From NCBI RefSeq assembly GCF_027924665.1, contig NZ_AP027043.1:2542001-2606000 (forward strand): a stretch of DNA of 64,000 nucleotides. Direction: 5' to 3'. The notes below the pieces were generated by a model. It was not told where the DNA came from. It searched no databases and saw only the letters and a program-made list of their open reading frames with translations. Source of the stretch: Flavobacterium sp. GSB-24 (lineage in GTDB: Bacteria; Bacteroidota; Bacteroidia; Flavobacteriales; Flavobacteriaceae). The position numbers and the translations under genes were made by a program. This document shows positions 8,710-17,592 of the stretch, piece after piece (the stretch's first letter is position 1; every line of letters begins with the position of its first letter).

Positions 8710-9609
8710 CTATTTTTTTGACTTGAAATTTACGTTCATAATGATTATTGCAAGTATAATTAAAACGATTCCAACCCATTGAGAGAAGATAACTTTTTCA
8801 TTCAATAAAACGTACGCCATCATCACAGAAACGGGTAATTCTAAGGCAGAAACAATACTTCCAAGTCCTATACCAGTAAGAGGAAAACCAATATTCATTA
8901 ACATAGGCGGAATTATGGTGCCAAATAAAGCCAGCACAATTCCCCATTTTAAGAAAATTTCGAAATTAAATGCGGTAACCTGAGTTGCAAAGGCAAATGA
9001 AAAAACAATAATAGAACCGCCTAAAAGCATATAAAGACTTCTTTGAGCAGATGAAATTTCTGTAGCAACACGATTTGCAGTAAACATAGTTGTGGTAAAA
9101 GACGCAGCGGCCAAGATTCCCCAAACCAAACCTCTCCAGTCTAGTTGTATGTCATTGTTAATGATATTTGTCGCTAAAACAGTTCCAAAAAGCACAATCA
9201 AAACTGCAATGACTTTTTGTTTAGAAGGGAGTTTTTTTTCTAAAATCATTTCTAATAAAACGCCCATCCAAACAGTCTGCATTAGTAAAACGATCCCGAT
9301 AGAAACTGGAATAAATTTTACAGCCAAATAGTAAAATAAACTTGTCATTCCTAATGAAGTTCCTGCAAGCATTAAACTGAAAATATTTTTTGGAGTTGCT
9401 TTTACAGCTTGATTTTTATTTTTTATCCTTTGAAAAAGATTGATTAATAAAATTCCTGTAATTCCATAAATAAATTGTGAGGTCGTAACTTCTGCGGTTG
9501 TATATCCTTCAGAATAAGCCATTTTTACAAAAGTAGCCAGCATTCCATATGTTGTTGCGCCTAAAGCTACTAGAAAAACACCTTTTAATACATTATTTTG
9601 CGACATCAT
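8710..9609 (-). CDS. EamA / DMT family transporter
   Basis: A 299-residue inner-membrane protein with ten predicted helices arranged as two EamA repeats (residues about 8-140 and 155-295). Members export amino acids, metabolites or toxic compounds; the substrate is not predictable. A TACCTTTG -7 element sits about 30 bp upstream of the ATG (9640-9647). The first ATG is followed by a second one codon later (MM); either may be used. Confidence 0.88.
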   Translation of the reverse strand: MMSQNNVLKGVFLVALGATTYGMLATFVKMAYSEGYTTAEVTTSQFIYGITGILLINLFQRIKNKNQAVKATPKNIFSLMLAGTSLGMTSLFYYLAVKFIPVSIGIVLLMQTVWMGVLLEMILEKKLPSKQKVIAVLIVLFGTVLATNIINNDIQLDWRGLVWGILAAASFTTTMFTANRVATEISSAQRSLYMLLGGSIIVFSFAFATQVTAFNFEIFLKWGIVLALFGTIIPPMLMNIGFPLTGIGLGSIVSALELPVSVMMAYVLLNEKVIFSQWVGIVLIILAIIIMNVNFKSKK

Positions 9610-9639
9610 AATTTACTTGTTTTAAAAAATTAAAGCCGG

Positions 9640-9647
9640 CAAAGGTA
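9640..9647 (-). promoter_or_regulatory. Promoter -7 element (TACCTTTG) for the EamA gene
   Basis: On the minus strand this is an exact match to the Bacteroidota -7 consensus TAnnTTTG, placed 31 bp upstream of the start codon. No clear -33 TTG at the expected spacing was seen. Confidence 0.55.
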
Positions 9648-9770
9648 AGCTATTTTGTTTAGGATTTAATAGAAATAAAGGCAAAATCGTGAACTTAATA
9701 ATGAAAACAGTTTATTTTCAACGTTCAAAATAATAATTCTTTAAATTTTTAAATAGTCTTAAAACAAAAA

Positions 9771-9796
9771 AACATCAAAAGTATCTTTTGATGTTT
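9771..9796 (-). terminator. Terminator of the gldI operon
   Basis: AACATCAAAAG and CTTTTGATGTT pair perfectly around a 4-nt loop, with A and T tracts on either side. It lies about 30 bp beyond the stop codon of the last operon gene (9828). Confidence 0.8.
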
Positions 9797-9827
9797 TTTG
9801 TACTTAATAGAAATTGAATTCTAGTTA

Positions 9828-10976
9828 TTATTTAGTTGGCTGATTTTGATAAGTTTCAATTTCAAAAACTAAAGTTGCATTTGGAGGAATTACGCCGCCA
9901 GCTCCTTTTTCGCCATACGCTAAGTTAGAAGGAAGAAAGAAAATAGCTTTTTCTCCGTCTGTCATCATATCAAGAGCTTCAATAAAACCAGGAATCATTC
10001 CGTCTTTTTTACCAACTGTAAAAGGAAAAGCTTTGTATCCACCTTGTGCATCTCTGTTTGCATCATACTTACCGTAAGCTTTTGCAACTTCAGCAATACT
10101 GCTGTCGAATAAAGTACCATCTTCGAAGTATCCAGCATAATGAAAGTAGATATTTGAACCTTCAGCGCCTTTTACACCAGTTCCTTTTTTGGTAATAACA
10201 TATTTTAAACCAGATGCAGTTGCTGTAGCTTTTGCTTTTGTTGCAGTAAAATAAGCAGCTTTGGCAGCAACTACTTTTTTAGCCTCTTCTTTTTTAGCTT
10301 CACCTTTTTTCATTTCGTCACTAAAAACTTTTACAGCATCAAACTTTTTTGCTGCTGCGCCTTTGCGTGTAATGGTAATCTTGTTCATGATATCATCTTG
10401 AACAATTTTATTGACATTGTCCATTCCAGAAACTACATGACCAAAAATAGTATGTTTACCGTTTAACCATGGCGTGTCTTTATGTGTAATGAAAAATTGG
10501 CTTCCGTTTGTAGCAGGTCCAGAATTTGCCATTGCCAAGACACCGCCTTTTTCAAATTTCAATTCTGCAACAAATTCATCTTTAAATGAATATCCTGGAT
10601 CTCCAGCCCCAGTTCCCTGCGGATCACCACCTTGAATCATAAAATCGTTAATTACTCTATGGAATTTTAAACCATCATAAAATGGCTTTCCTTTTAATTT
10701 TTCCACTTTTACATAAGGATTTTTACCTTCTGCCAAAGTGATAAAGTTGGCAACTGTTACAGGTGCTTTTGTGTATTCTAACGAAACAACAATATCTCCT
10801 TTTGAAGTTGAAATTGTAGCAAAAATCCCTTCGTTAGGATTTGTATTTGGCTTAGCAGCAGGTTTTGCTGCAGTTGTTGTTTTTGCTTTGGCTGCAGGTT
10901 TCGCTGCGGGCTTTTTAGTTTGAGCCTGAATATTAACTATTGCTAAGCAAAATAAAAATAAAAATTTAAACTTCAT
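9828..10976 (-). CDS. Cyclophilin-FKBP fusion peptidylprolyl isomerase (copy 1)
   Basis: A 382-residue exported protein (signal peptide to about residue 18) carrying two unrelated prolyl-isomerase folds. After a low-complexity Lys-Ala-Pro linker (20-48) comes a cyclophilin domain (about 50-215; motifs [34 protein letters not shown]), an alanine/lysine-rich helix, and a C-terminal FKBP domain (about 255-378; [31 protein letters not shown]). It should speed folding of periplasmic or surface proteins. It is the last gene of the operon nrnA-gldI-PPIase-PPIase, 33 bp after its paralogue. No lipobox is visible, unlike copy 2. Such fusions are known as dual-family immunophilins and have been noted in Flavobacterium. 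Confidence 0.93.
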   Translation of the reverse strand: MKFKFLFLFCLAIVNIQAQTKKPAAKPAAKAKTTTAAKPAAKPNTNPNEGIFATISTSKGDIVVSLEYTKAPVTVANFITLAEGKNPYVKVEKLKGKPFYDGLKFHRVINDFMIQGGDPQGTGAGDPGYSFKDEFVAELKFEKGGVLAMANSGPATNGSQFFITHKDTPWLNGKHTIFGHVVSGMDNVNKIVQDDIMNKITITRKGAAAKKFDAVKVFSDEMKKGEAKKEEAKKVVAAKAAYFTATKAKATATASGLKYVITKKGTGVKGAEGSNIYFHYAGYFEDGTLFDSSIAEVAKAYGKYDANRDAQGGYKAFPFTVGKKDGMIPGFIEALDMMTDGEKAIFFLPSNLAYGEKGAGGVIPPNATLVFEIETYQNQPTK

Positions 10977-11009
10977 TACTTTTCAGATTTAAGTCTATGA
11001 TGAATTGTT

Positions 11010-12086
11010 TTATTGTTTCTCTAATAATTGAACTTCGAAAATAATATTTGCATTTGGCGGAATTACACCTCCTGCGCCAGTTTCTCCGTATGCTAAATGA
11101 GATGGAATAAAAAGAATTGCTTTATCGCCAAAAGAAAGCTGCTCAAGTCCTTCGATAAAACCAGGTATTAAACCATTCTTACTTCCGGCTTTAAATTGAA
11201 TTGGCTGATATGCTTTTGCTTCAGCTCTTGCAGGATCAAATTTTCCAAATTGTTTGGCAACATCTTCTATGCTTGTGTCAAATAAAGTTCCGTCTTCAAG
11301 AAAACCAGCGTAAGCAATATATACTTGAGTTCCTGCTGCAGGTTTTTTGCCCGTCCCTTTTTCAGTAATAAAATATTCTAAACCGCTTGTTGTTTTAGTA
11401 ACTTTTGGTTTAATAGAAGCATAGTAAGCTACTTTTTCTTTCTGAACTCCTGCATATTTGCTTTGTTCTTTTGCGATTTCTGCAAAATAGTCATGAAATA
11501 CTTTTACAGCATCGAACTTTTTAGCCGCTTCACCATTTCTAATAATAGTTACAGAAACGATATTATCACCTTGAACTACTTTGTTTACAACTTCTTGATC
11601 TTTTGCACCCACAACATGACCAAAAATAGTGTGTTTGTTATCTAACCAAGGAGTTTCTACGTGTGTGATGAAAAACTGGCTGCTGTTTGTTCCAGGTCCG
11701 TTATTTGCCATTGCTAATACACCAGCTTTGTCAAATTTTAAATCTGAGAATTCGTCTTTGAACTTATATCCAGTATCTCCAGAACCAGTTCCTAAAGGAT
11801 CTCCGGTTTGAATCATGAAGCTTTCTATAACTCTATGGAATTTTAAACCATCAAAAAAAGGTTTCTTTTTTAAATTTTCATGCGTTACAAATTCGTTTTT
11901 ACCTTCAGCCAAAGTCACAAAGTTAGCAACAGTAATTGGTGCTTTTTTGTAATCAAGTTCAACAATAATATGGCCTTTGTTTGTTTCGATATCGGCATAC
12001 AAACCATCTGGCAGATTACTGTGATCGTCTTTACAAGAATAAAATGAGCTAACGGCTATTAGTAATAATAAAATAATCTTTTTCAT
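11010..12086 (-). CDS. Cyclophilin-FKBP fusion peptidylprolyl isomerase (copy 2), lipoprotein
   Basis: A 358-residue lipoprotein (lipobox FYSC, followed by KDD, a context often linked to surface-exposed lipoproteins in Flavobacteriia). The domain order equals the neighbour: cyclophilin about 28-195 (FHRVIESFMIQTGDP, SSQFFITHVETPWLD) and FKBP about 240-356 ([31 protein letters not shown]). Strong similarity to the product at 9828 indicates tandem duplication, with one copy lipidated and the other apparently soluble. It lies 16 bp after gldI. It probably assists folding of envelope proteins, perhaps gliding or secretion components, judging from context. Confidence 0.93.
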   Translation of the reverse strand: MKKIILLLLIAVSSFYSCKDDHSNLPDGLYADIETNKGHIIVELDYKKAPITVANFVTLAEGKNEFVTHENLKKKPFFDGLKFHRVIESFMIQTGDPLGTGSGDTGYKFKDEFSDLKFDKAGVLAMANNGPGTNSSQFFITHVETPWLDNKHTIFGHVVGAKDQEVVNKVVQGDNIVSVTIIRNGEAAKKFDAVKVFHDYFAEIAKEQSKYAGVQKEKVAYYASIKPKVTKTTSGLEYFITEKGTGKKPAAGTQVYIAYAGFLEDGTLFDTSIEDVAKQFGKFDPARAEAKAYQPIQFKAGSKNGLIPGFIEGLEQLSFGDKAILFIPSHLAYGETGAGGVIPPNANIIFEVQLLEKQ

Positions 12087-12102
12087 TTTAAGAGATTGTT
12101 TT

Positions 12103-12798
12103 TTATGGAGTTAATGTATCTTTTTTTATTGGAGCTGCAGGTTTTGGAGCTGCAGGTTTCGGTGTTGTTGTTTTAGGAGCTTGTCCTGCTGGAGCTACAG
12201 CAGTAGTTTGAGCAGAAGCATTAGTCTGCGCAGGAGCATTAGTTTGAGCTGGATCTGGAACAAAATTTCTCAATGTAACGGTAACCATCAAAGATTCATT
12301 TGTACCAATTTTTTTGTTGTCTCCATGATAACCATAAGCCATATGCGATGGAAATAAAAATGTCACAGTTTCATTTTTATGCATTCTCTTAATTCCGTCG
12401 CGAAGTCCCATCATAATGTCTTGTTTGTCTACATAATAAGTCTGCGGACCAAGGTCAGAATCAGAATAAATTATATTGCCTTTTATATCTTTAACTTCTA
12501 AATTATAATAAGCAATATCGCCTTTTCTTGGTGATGCAGTTTCTGCAGCATTTTTTTCATCATAATAAAACCAATACCCTTTTGGAGTGGCATAGTATTT
12601 TACTTTCGGATTGCTTTTTATTATTTTCTTAATGACATCTTCTTCATTAGCCACTAATTTCTTATTTCGATCTGCAGATTTTTTCATGAATGTTCCTGAA
12701 GCGTTGGAAATAGGTCTTCTGGCTTCTTCATGATGCTTACAGCTGATTAACAAAACAGCAAAAAGCAAACTATAAATGCTAAGTTTTAGGTAATTCAT
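12103..12798 (-). CDS. gldI: Gliding-motility lipoprotein GldI, FKBP-type isomerase
   Basis: A 231-residue lipoprotein (lipobox LISC) with an FKBP-like domain at about 75-185 (GDIAYYNLEV, DIMMGLRDGIKRMHKNE, FLFPSHMAYGYHGD). It matches GldI, required for gliding and type IX-dependent functions in F. johnsoniae and thought to fold other envelope proteins. The final 45 residues (about 188-231) are an Ala/Pro/Thr/Gln-rich low-complexity tail with repeated AQTN and PAAPK units. It starts 5 bp after the DHH phosphoesterase gene, so the two are cotranscribed. Confidence 0.92.
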   Translation of the reverse strand: MNYLKLSIYSLLFAVLLISCKHHEEARRPISNASGTFMKKSADRNKKLVANEEDVIKKIIKSNPKVKYYATPKGYWFYYDEKNAAETASPRKGDIAYYNLEVKDIKGNIIYSDSDLGPQTYYVDKQDIMMGLRDGIKRMHKNETVTFLFPSHMAYGYHGDNKKIGTNESLMVTVTLRNFVPDPAQTNAPAQTNASAQTTAVAPAGQAPKTTTPKPAAPKPAAPIKKDTLTP

Positions 12799-12803
12799 GT
12801 GGG

Positions 12804-13808
12804 CTATAGTGTTAGTTTTTTTACTAAATCTTCAAATTTCTTTACAGTTTCTTCCATCGAAACTTCAGATCTTCCGCCGGCTGCATTGCTGTGTCCGCCG
12901 CCGTTAAAATGATCTCTTGCAAATTGGTTTACATCAAAACCTCCCTGCGAGCGGAATGAAATTTTAATTATTCCTTCGTCTTTATTTTCGATAAAAATAG
13001 CAGTAAAAACAATATCTTTTATACTCAAGCCATAATTAACAATTCCTTCTGTATCACCTTTAACATAATTAAAAGAATCTAGTTCTTCTTGTGTTAACGT
13101 CATATAAGAAGTTTTATGCTCTTCGAATATTTTCATATTCTGTAAAGCTCGGCCTAACAGTTGTAATCTGCTGAAGGAACTATTGTCAAATAATAAAACT
13201 GGAATCTGTGTGTTTTCTACACCCAGATCAATTAATTCAGCGATAATTCTATGAGTGTTTCCTGTTGTTCCAGGGAAACGGAATGAGCCTGAATCGGTTA
13301 AAATTCCTGTGTAAATACAAGTCGCGATGGTTTTGTCAATATCTTCTTTTTTGTTTAAGAAAGTGATAAAGTTGTAAACCATTTCGCAGGTAGAACCATA
13401 TGAAGGGTCAGAATAGGTATAAGTGGCATAATCATCAGGTTTTTGATGATGATCGATCATTATGAAAATAGCATTTAGCTTTGCTAAAGTATGCTCCATT
13501 TCGCCTGTACGATGAAAAGCATTAAAATCAAGCGTAAAAACGATTTCTGCTTCTTCTAAAATCTTAGTGCAGTTTTCGGTGTCTTTTTCGAATATTTTTA
13601 CAGTTTCTGATCCTGGAAGCCAAGCTAAAAAATTAGGAAAATCATTTGGAGCAATTACTGTTGCCTGATGATTATTTTTAATTAAAAAATGGTATAAAGC
13701 TAATGTTGAACCCATTGCATCACCATCTGGTCCTCTATGCGGAATGATGACGATTTTTTTTGGAGTGGCGAGTAATAACTGAATCGCTTGAATGTCTTGT
13801 ATTTTCAT
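12804..13808 (-). CDS. DHH family phosphoesterase (NrnA-like nanoRNase/pAp phosphatase)
   Basis: A 334-residue cytoplasmic enzyme. DHH motifs: HRGPDGDAMGS (24-34), TLDFNAFHRTG with Asp94, and the signature DHH at 119-121. The C-terminal DHHA1 domain carries GGGHSNAAGG near residue 305. NrnA-type proteins degrade 2-5 nt RNA and dephosphorylate 3'-phosphoadenosine 5'-phosphate. It is the first gene of the gldI operon (5 bp gap). A TAAATTCG sequence 7-14 bp upstream of the ATG is a weak -7 candidate. Confidence 0.9.
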   Translation of the reverse strand: MKIQDIQAIQLLLATPKKIVIIPHRGPDGDAMGSTLALYHFLIKNNHQATVIAPNDFPNFLAWLPGSETVKIFEKDTENCTKILEEAEIVFTLDFNAFHRTGEMEHTLAKLNAIFIMIDHHQKPDDYATYTYSDPSYGSTCEMVYNFITFLNKKEDIDKTIATCIYTGILTDSGSFRFPGTTGNTHRIIAELIDLGVENTQIPVLLFDNSSFSRLQLLGRALQNMKIFEEHKTSYMTLTQEELDSFNYVKGDTEGIVNYGLSIKDIVFTAIFIENKDEGIIKISFRSQGGFDVNQFARDHFNGGGHSNAAGGRSEVSMEETVKKFEDLVKKLTL

Positions 13809-14134
13809 AGTGTGCGAATTTACATTTTTTTAATGTAATGCTGAAAATATTTTTAGTCACAGTTTCTTTAGTATTCAGTCTATTTCAATAGATATTGGGT
13901 TTTTATTTTGGAATTTAAATTTTGCGTATGAATTTTGAACGCGGATGAAACAGATTCGCTATCGCGAAAACGCAGATTTCAACGGATTTTTATTTTTTTT
14001 ATTTTTTTCAGAAACTTTTTAAGTTTCGTAGGTACATTACATTTGTAGCAGCGGATTTTGATCCGTAGGAGAGATTTAAGGTTTTATCTTTATGTTCCGT
14101 AGGAACTATAACTAGGAGATTGGAATTTGGAATT
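13809..14134. other. Gene-free spacer with degenerate repeats
   Basis: A 326-bp spacer between the divergent-facing ends of the CLC gene and the DHH gene. I see no ORF or RNA gene. It holds repeat-like words: CGCGGATGAAACAGATTCGCTATCGCGAAAACGC in pieces around 13940-13972, and GTAGG/CCGTAGGA words around 14030-14105 that look like a decayed intergenic element. No convincing terminator for the CLC gene was found. Confidence 0.5.
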
Positions 14135-15376
14135 TTAAAAATTGGAATTTAACCTTTGATATAATTTATATTTAGCTCCCTTAACAATCTGCGATTTATA
14201 AATTCCGATAGAACCCGAAGAAAAATAGGCAATTGTGCAGGCAATTGCAATAAATATTCCAGGAGCAATTCCGAATAATTCCATGCCCATAATAGTGCAG
14301 GCAATAGGAGTGTGGGTTGCTCCAGAGAAAACAGCAACAAATCCGATTCCGGCTAAAAGAGCAATTGGCATTGGAATTACTATTGATAATGCGCTTCCTA
14401 AAGTTGCACCAACAAAGAATAGAGGAGTTACTTCTCCGCCTTTAAATCCAGCTCCTAAAGTAAATCCTGTGAAAAGAATTTTAAACAGAAAATCATACCA
14501 TTCACTTGTATTCGAAAACGAATCTACAATTACAGGAACTCCCAATCCTGAAAATTTGGTAAGTCCAAAACCTGCAAAAGCTATCGCTAAAATTACGCCG
14601 CCAATAACGGGACGAAGCGGCGGATATTTAATGTTTTTGGAAAAAAGCGAACCCCAAAAATGAGTACTTCTTGCGAATAATAGTGCGGCAAATCCAGAAA
14701 GAATTCCAACAATTATGGTGAAAATAATGTTGTTGAAACTAAGTTCTGGAATAATAGGAATGCTGTAATGTGTATGTTTAATTTTCCAGAATTCTACTGT
14801 GAAATAAGCAGCGTAGGCGACTAAAAAAGAAAGTACAGTGCTTTTAAGATTAATTTTGCTAAAATATAAGACTTCTAAAGCAAAAATGGCACCTGCCAAA
14901 GGCGTTCCGAAAACAGAAGCAAAACCAGCACTGATTCCAAGAATGATAAGAATTTTGCGTTCGGAATTATCTAATTTAAAAATTTTGGTGAATTGATCGG
15001 CAATTGCGCCTCCCATTTGTACTGCCGTTCCTTCTCTGCCGGCAGAACCTCCAAATAAATGGGTAATTAATGTTCCAAATAGAACTAAAGGTGCCATTCT
15101 AAACGGAATAACTTTTTTAGGATTTTCGTACTCTTCAAGAAGTAAATTATTTCCTTTAACTACAGATTCTCCCCAATAATAGTAACTCAATCCAACTAGA
15201 AATCCGCCGAAAGGCAACAGCCAGATAATCCAATCATGCTGCATTCTAAATTGTGTTACCCATTCTAAAGAAACCAAAAATAAGGCCGATGCAGATCCTG
15301 AAAATATACCTATTAAAGCACAAATTATAATCCATTTTGGAATAGATAATAATGTTTCTTTTAGGTTTAAAGTCAT
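14135..15376 (-). CDS. CLC family anion transporter, possibly fluoride-type (CLC-F)
   Basis: A 413-residue membrane protein with the CLC fold. The gating-glutamate segment is GSAGREGTAVQMGG (residue 110-123) and a second anion-binding segment is GAGFKGGEVTPLF near 310. The first filter position carries KGNNLLLEEYENP (74-86) instead of the chloride-type GSGIP. GREGT with GNNLL recalls the CLC-F fluoride/proton antiporters; this sub-assignment is from memory of the family and is less certain than CLC membership. No fluoride riboswitch was recognised upstream. There are no regulatory CBS domains, and the gene is monocistronic. Confidence 0.85.
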   Translation of the reverse strand: MTLNLKETLLSIPKWIIICALIGIFSGSASALFLVSLEWVTQFRMQHDWIIWLLPFGGFLVGLSYYYWGESVVKGNNLLLEEYENPKKVIPFRMAPLVLFGTLITHLFGGSAGREGTAVQMGGAIADQFTKIFKLDNSERKILIILGISAGFASVFGTPLAGAIFALEVLYFSKINLKSTVLSFLVAYAAYFTVEFWKIKHTHYSIPIIPELSFNNIIFTIIVGILSGFAALLFARSTHFWGSLFSKNIKYPPLRPVIGGVILAIAFAGFGLTKFSGLGVPVIVDSFSNTSEWYDFLFKILFTGFTLGAGFKGGEVTPLFFVGATLGSALSIVIPMPIALLAGIGFVAVFSGATHTPIACTIMGMELFGIAPGIFIAIACTIAYFSSGSIGIYKSQIVKGAKYKLYQRLNSNF

Positions 15377-15401
15377 GGATGTTTTTTAATGAAAGTTTTT
15401 C

Positions 15402-15522
15402 AGCCACGAATTTCACGAATTTTCACGAATTAATATATTTTTAATTGAAAGAATTATGAATGAATCTTTAAAATCCTTTAATCTGTAGCAATATATTAGT
15501 TTAAATTAGTGGAATTCGCGGC
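15402..15522. repeat. Inverted repeat flanking the CLC-RidA spacer
   Basis: GCCACGAATTTCACGAATTTTCACGAATTA (from 15403) has a decayed mirror, TAAATTAGTGGAATTCGCGGC (15502-15522). These words match those at 3507 and 54206, so this is one member of a dispersed palindromic family. It separates two minus-strand genes. Confidence 0.6.
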
Positions 15523-15529
15523 AAAAAAA

Positions 15530-15913
15530 TTACTGCACAACAGCAGTGAATTCTATTTCCACCAAATACTCCGGTGCAACTAATTGATTGATTCCGTAAA
15601 ATCCGGTTGTTGGTTTTACATCTCTAAAAAAAGCAGAATGTGCTCTGGCTACTTCTTCAAAAGTTGAAACGTCGGTTGTGAAAATTCTTGTTCTAATAAC
15701 ATCTTTCATGCTGACATTTAGATCCTCTAAAACTTTTTCAACTCGCTCTAATATATTATAAGTTTGAGCATAAGCATCATCTTCTTTTACTTTATCACCA
15801 TCAACAATTGCTACAGTTCCAGAAACTTCAATAATATTACCAATTCTTACTGCGCGGCAATATCCCATTTTGTCTTCCCACGGAGATCCAGTTAAGATGT
15901 TTTCTCTTTTCAT
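15530..15913 (-). CDS. RidA family protein (YjgF/YER057c/UK114)
   Basis: A 127-residue cytoplasmic protein of the Rid superfamily; canonical RidA hydrolyses reactive enamine/imine intermediates. The family arginine lies in VIRTRIFTTD (about residue 95-104), followed by the C-terminal PEYLVEIEFTAV strand. The N-terminal region (GSPWEDKMGYCRAVRIGN) resembles the Rid subgroups other than archetypal RidA, so deaminase activity is not assured. It has its own spacer on both sides. Confidence 0.9.
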   Translation of the reverse strand: MKRENILTGSPWEDKMGYCRAVRIGNIIEVSGTVAIVDGDKVKEDDAYAQTYNILERVEKVLEDLNVSMKDVIRTRIFTTDVSTFEEVARAHSAFFRDVKPTTGFYGINQLVAPEYLVEIEFTAVVQ

Positions 15914-16009
15914 TTTTTATATTTTGCGAATTTGTCCGTATGGTTTTAAAAGAGCAAATTCAGGTTAATTAAGATGTCGCAATTTAAGAATTCTGCTTTT
16001 GGCATCCAT

Positions 16010-16049
16010 AAAAAAAAACTTGAAATCAAATCGGAAATCAAGCTTTTTT
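16010..16049 (-). terminator. Terminator of the cbpM gene
   Basis: On the minus strand AAAAAAGCTTGA pairs with TCAAGTTTTTT (one bulge) around a 14-nt loop and runs into a long T tract, 15 bp past the cbpM stop codon. Confidence 0.7.
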
Positions 16050-16063
16050 GTGATATTAAATTG

Positions 16064-16369
16064 TTAGTCGATATGTCTTTCTTCGTAAAGACGAAGTTTG
16101 TTGTGTGCCGTATTTAGACTCTGCTGTAAGTTTTCTATCTTGTTTAATAAGTGGGCTATGGCATCGATTCCTTCCAGATTAATTTTGAGGTCGTAATGCA
16201 TGCGAATCATTTTTTCGACCGTTGGCAGCTGCTCAGGCTCCAAATATTCATCGTCTTCTTCGCTAATAATTTGGATTAAACCATAGTTGTTAAGTTCAGT
16301 TATAAAAGTATTTTCAATTTCGTGATACAAACAAAACTGCTTTATCTGGATTAAATTTTTATTTTTCAT
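16064..16369 (-). CDS. cbpM: Chaperone modulator CbpM-like protein
   Basis: A 101-residue MerR-like helical protein of the CbpM family, which binds J-proteins of the CbpA type and restrains their co-chaperone and DNA-binding activity. Visible features are the N-terminal [12 protein letters not shown] helix, [19 protein letters not shown] (about 42-60), and a C-terminal coiled-coil ([20 protein letters not shown]). It overlaps the upstream J-protein gene by 11 bp, which strongly supports the partnership. Confidence 0.85.
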   Translation of the reverse strand: MKNKNLIQIKQFCLYHEIENTFITELNNYGLIQIISEEDDEYLEPEQLPTVEKMIRMHYDLKINLEGIDAIAHLLNKIENLQQSLNTAHNKLRLYEERHID

Positions 16370-17285
16370 GACTTCTTAGTTTTGCTAATTCTTCAAATAA
16401 TTCTTTCTCTTTATCCGACAATTTTGTTGGAACTTTTATCGTATAAGTAATATACAAATCACCAAATTGATTTTCTTTTTTGTAAACAGGAAAACCTTTT
16501 CCTTTCAGTTTTACTTTCGTTCCCGGCTGTGTTTCTGCAGGAACTTTGATTTTTACTTTTCCGTCAAAAGTGTTGATGTACGTTTCACCTCCTAAAACCG
16601 CAGTATACAAATCAAGCGGTGCATCGGTATACAAATTGTTGCCCTCTCTTTTAAATTCTGAATTGTTGGCAATAGAAAAAGTGATAAATAAATCACCATT
16701 TGGACCGCCGTTTACACCAGGTCCGCCATGATTTGGAATTTTTATAATCTGGCCATTTTCAACTCCGGCTGGAATAGTAATTCTGATATTTTTTCCGTTT
16801 ACCGTTAAGCTCTGCTTATGTGTGGTGTAAGCCGATTTGAGATCTAATTCTAGTTCGGCATTAAAATCCTGTCCTCTATATTTAGACTGCGATCTGCTTC
16901 TGCCTCCGCCATACATCGAATTGAAAAAATCTGAAAAATCACTTCCAGAGAAATCGCCGCCTCCAAAACCTGAGAAATCACTATCAGAATATTGAGAACT
17001 GGTTTGTCGTCTGCTTTGCTGCTGATTAGGATCGTAACCCGCTTTTTCAAATTCATCAGCATGTTTCCAGTCTTTACCGTATTTGTCGTATTTTTTTCGG
17101 TTTTCAGGATTACTTAAAACTTCATTAGCTTCATTAATTTCTTTGAACTTTTTTTCGGCTTCTTTATCATTCGGATTTAAATCGGGATGGTATTTTCTGG
17201 CCAGTTTTCTATATGCTTTTTTGATCTCTGCTTCGGTCGCAGATTTTGTAACATCTAATACTTTGTAATAATCGATATAATCCAT
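16359..17285 (-). CDS. cbpA: CbpA-type J-domain co-chaperone
   Basis: A 308-residue DnaJ homologue: J domain 1-70 with HPD at 33-35, a Gly/Phe/Ser-rich linker (about 85-130), and two C-terminal substrate-binding beta domains (about 135-300). The cysteine zinc finger of DnaJ proper is absent, as in CbpA. It should stimulate DnaK ATPase. The overlapping cbpM downstream agrees with this type. The start at [10 protein letters not shown] is the usual family start. Confidence 0.92.
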   Translation of the reverse strand: MDYIDYYKVLDVTKSATEAEIKKAYRKLARKYHPDLNPNDKEAEKKFKEINEANEVLSNPENRKKYDKYGKDWKHADEFEKAGYDPNQQQSRRQTSSQYSDSDFSGFGGGDFSGSDFSDFFNSMYGGGRSRSQSKYRGQDFNAELELDLKSAYTTHKQSLTVNGKNIRITIPAGVENGQIIKIPNHGGPGVNGGPNGDLFITFSIANNSEFKREGNNLYTDAPLDLYTAVLGGETYINTFDGKVKIKVPAETQPGTKVKLKGKGFPVYKKENQFGDLYITYTIKVPTKLSDKEKELFEELAKLRSHEK

Positions 17286-17502
17286 TTTATTGAGTTTTTG
17301 TAAATGGTAAAATAAAGTCTTGAAGTTAAGAATAAGTTGTTAATTATCAAAATAGTAAATTTAAAGAAACTCTATATTAAAGACAGAGATATTGGAATTT
17401 GAAATTTTAGAGTTAGAAATTTATTTTAATCAAAGAGAAAAATTTTGGCAGGTTTTTTGATTCCAAAAATTAGCTTAATTTATTGTTATAAAAGTCCTAA
17501 AG

Positions 17503-17534
17503 TTGCAATGCCTAATTAAATTATGCTATTTTTG
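17503..17534 (+). promoter_or_regulatory. Promoter of the secreted hypothetical gene
   Basis: -33 TTG at 17503-17505 and -7 TATTTTTG (TAnnTTTG) at 17527-17534 are 21 bp apart, within the normal 17-23 bp range. The -33 TTG coincides with an upstream in-frame TTG, so that TTG is not the true start; the ATG at 17593 is. Confidence 0.75.
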
Positions 17535-17592
17535 TGATGCTGGACTATTATTTAAGACTAATTATAAAAGCCGATTCGATAATACTTTTTCA

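Noticed and set aside
15377..15529. Fluoride riboswitch upstream of the CLC gene
   Set aside because: The spacer is an AT-rich inverted repeat; I could not find the conserved GGnGATGG and CTGATGA-type pieces of that riboswitch.
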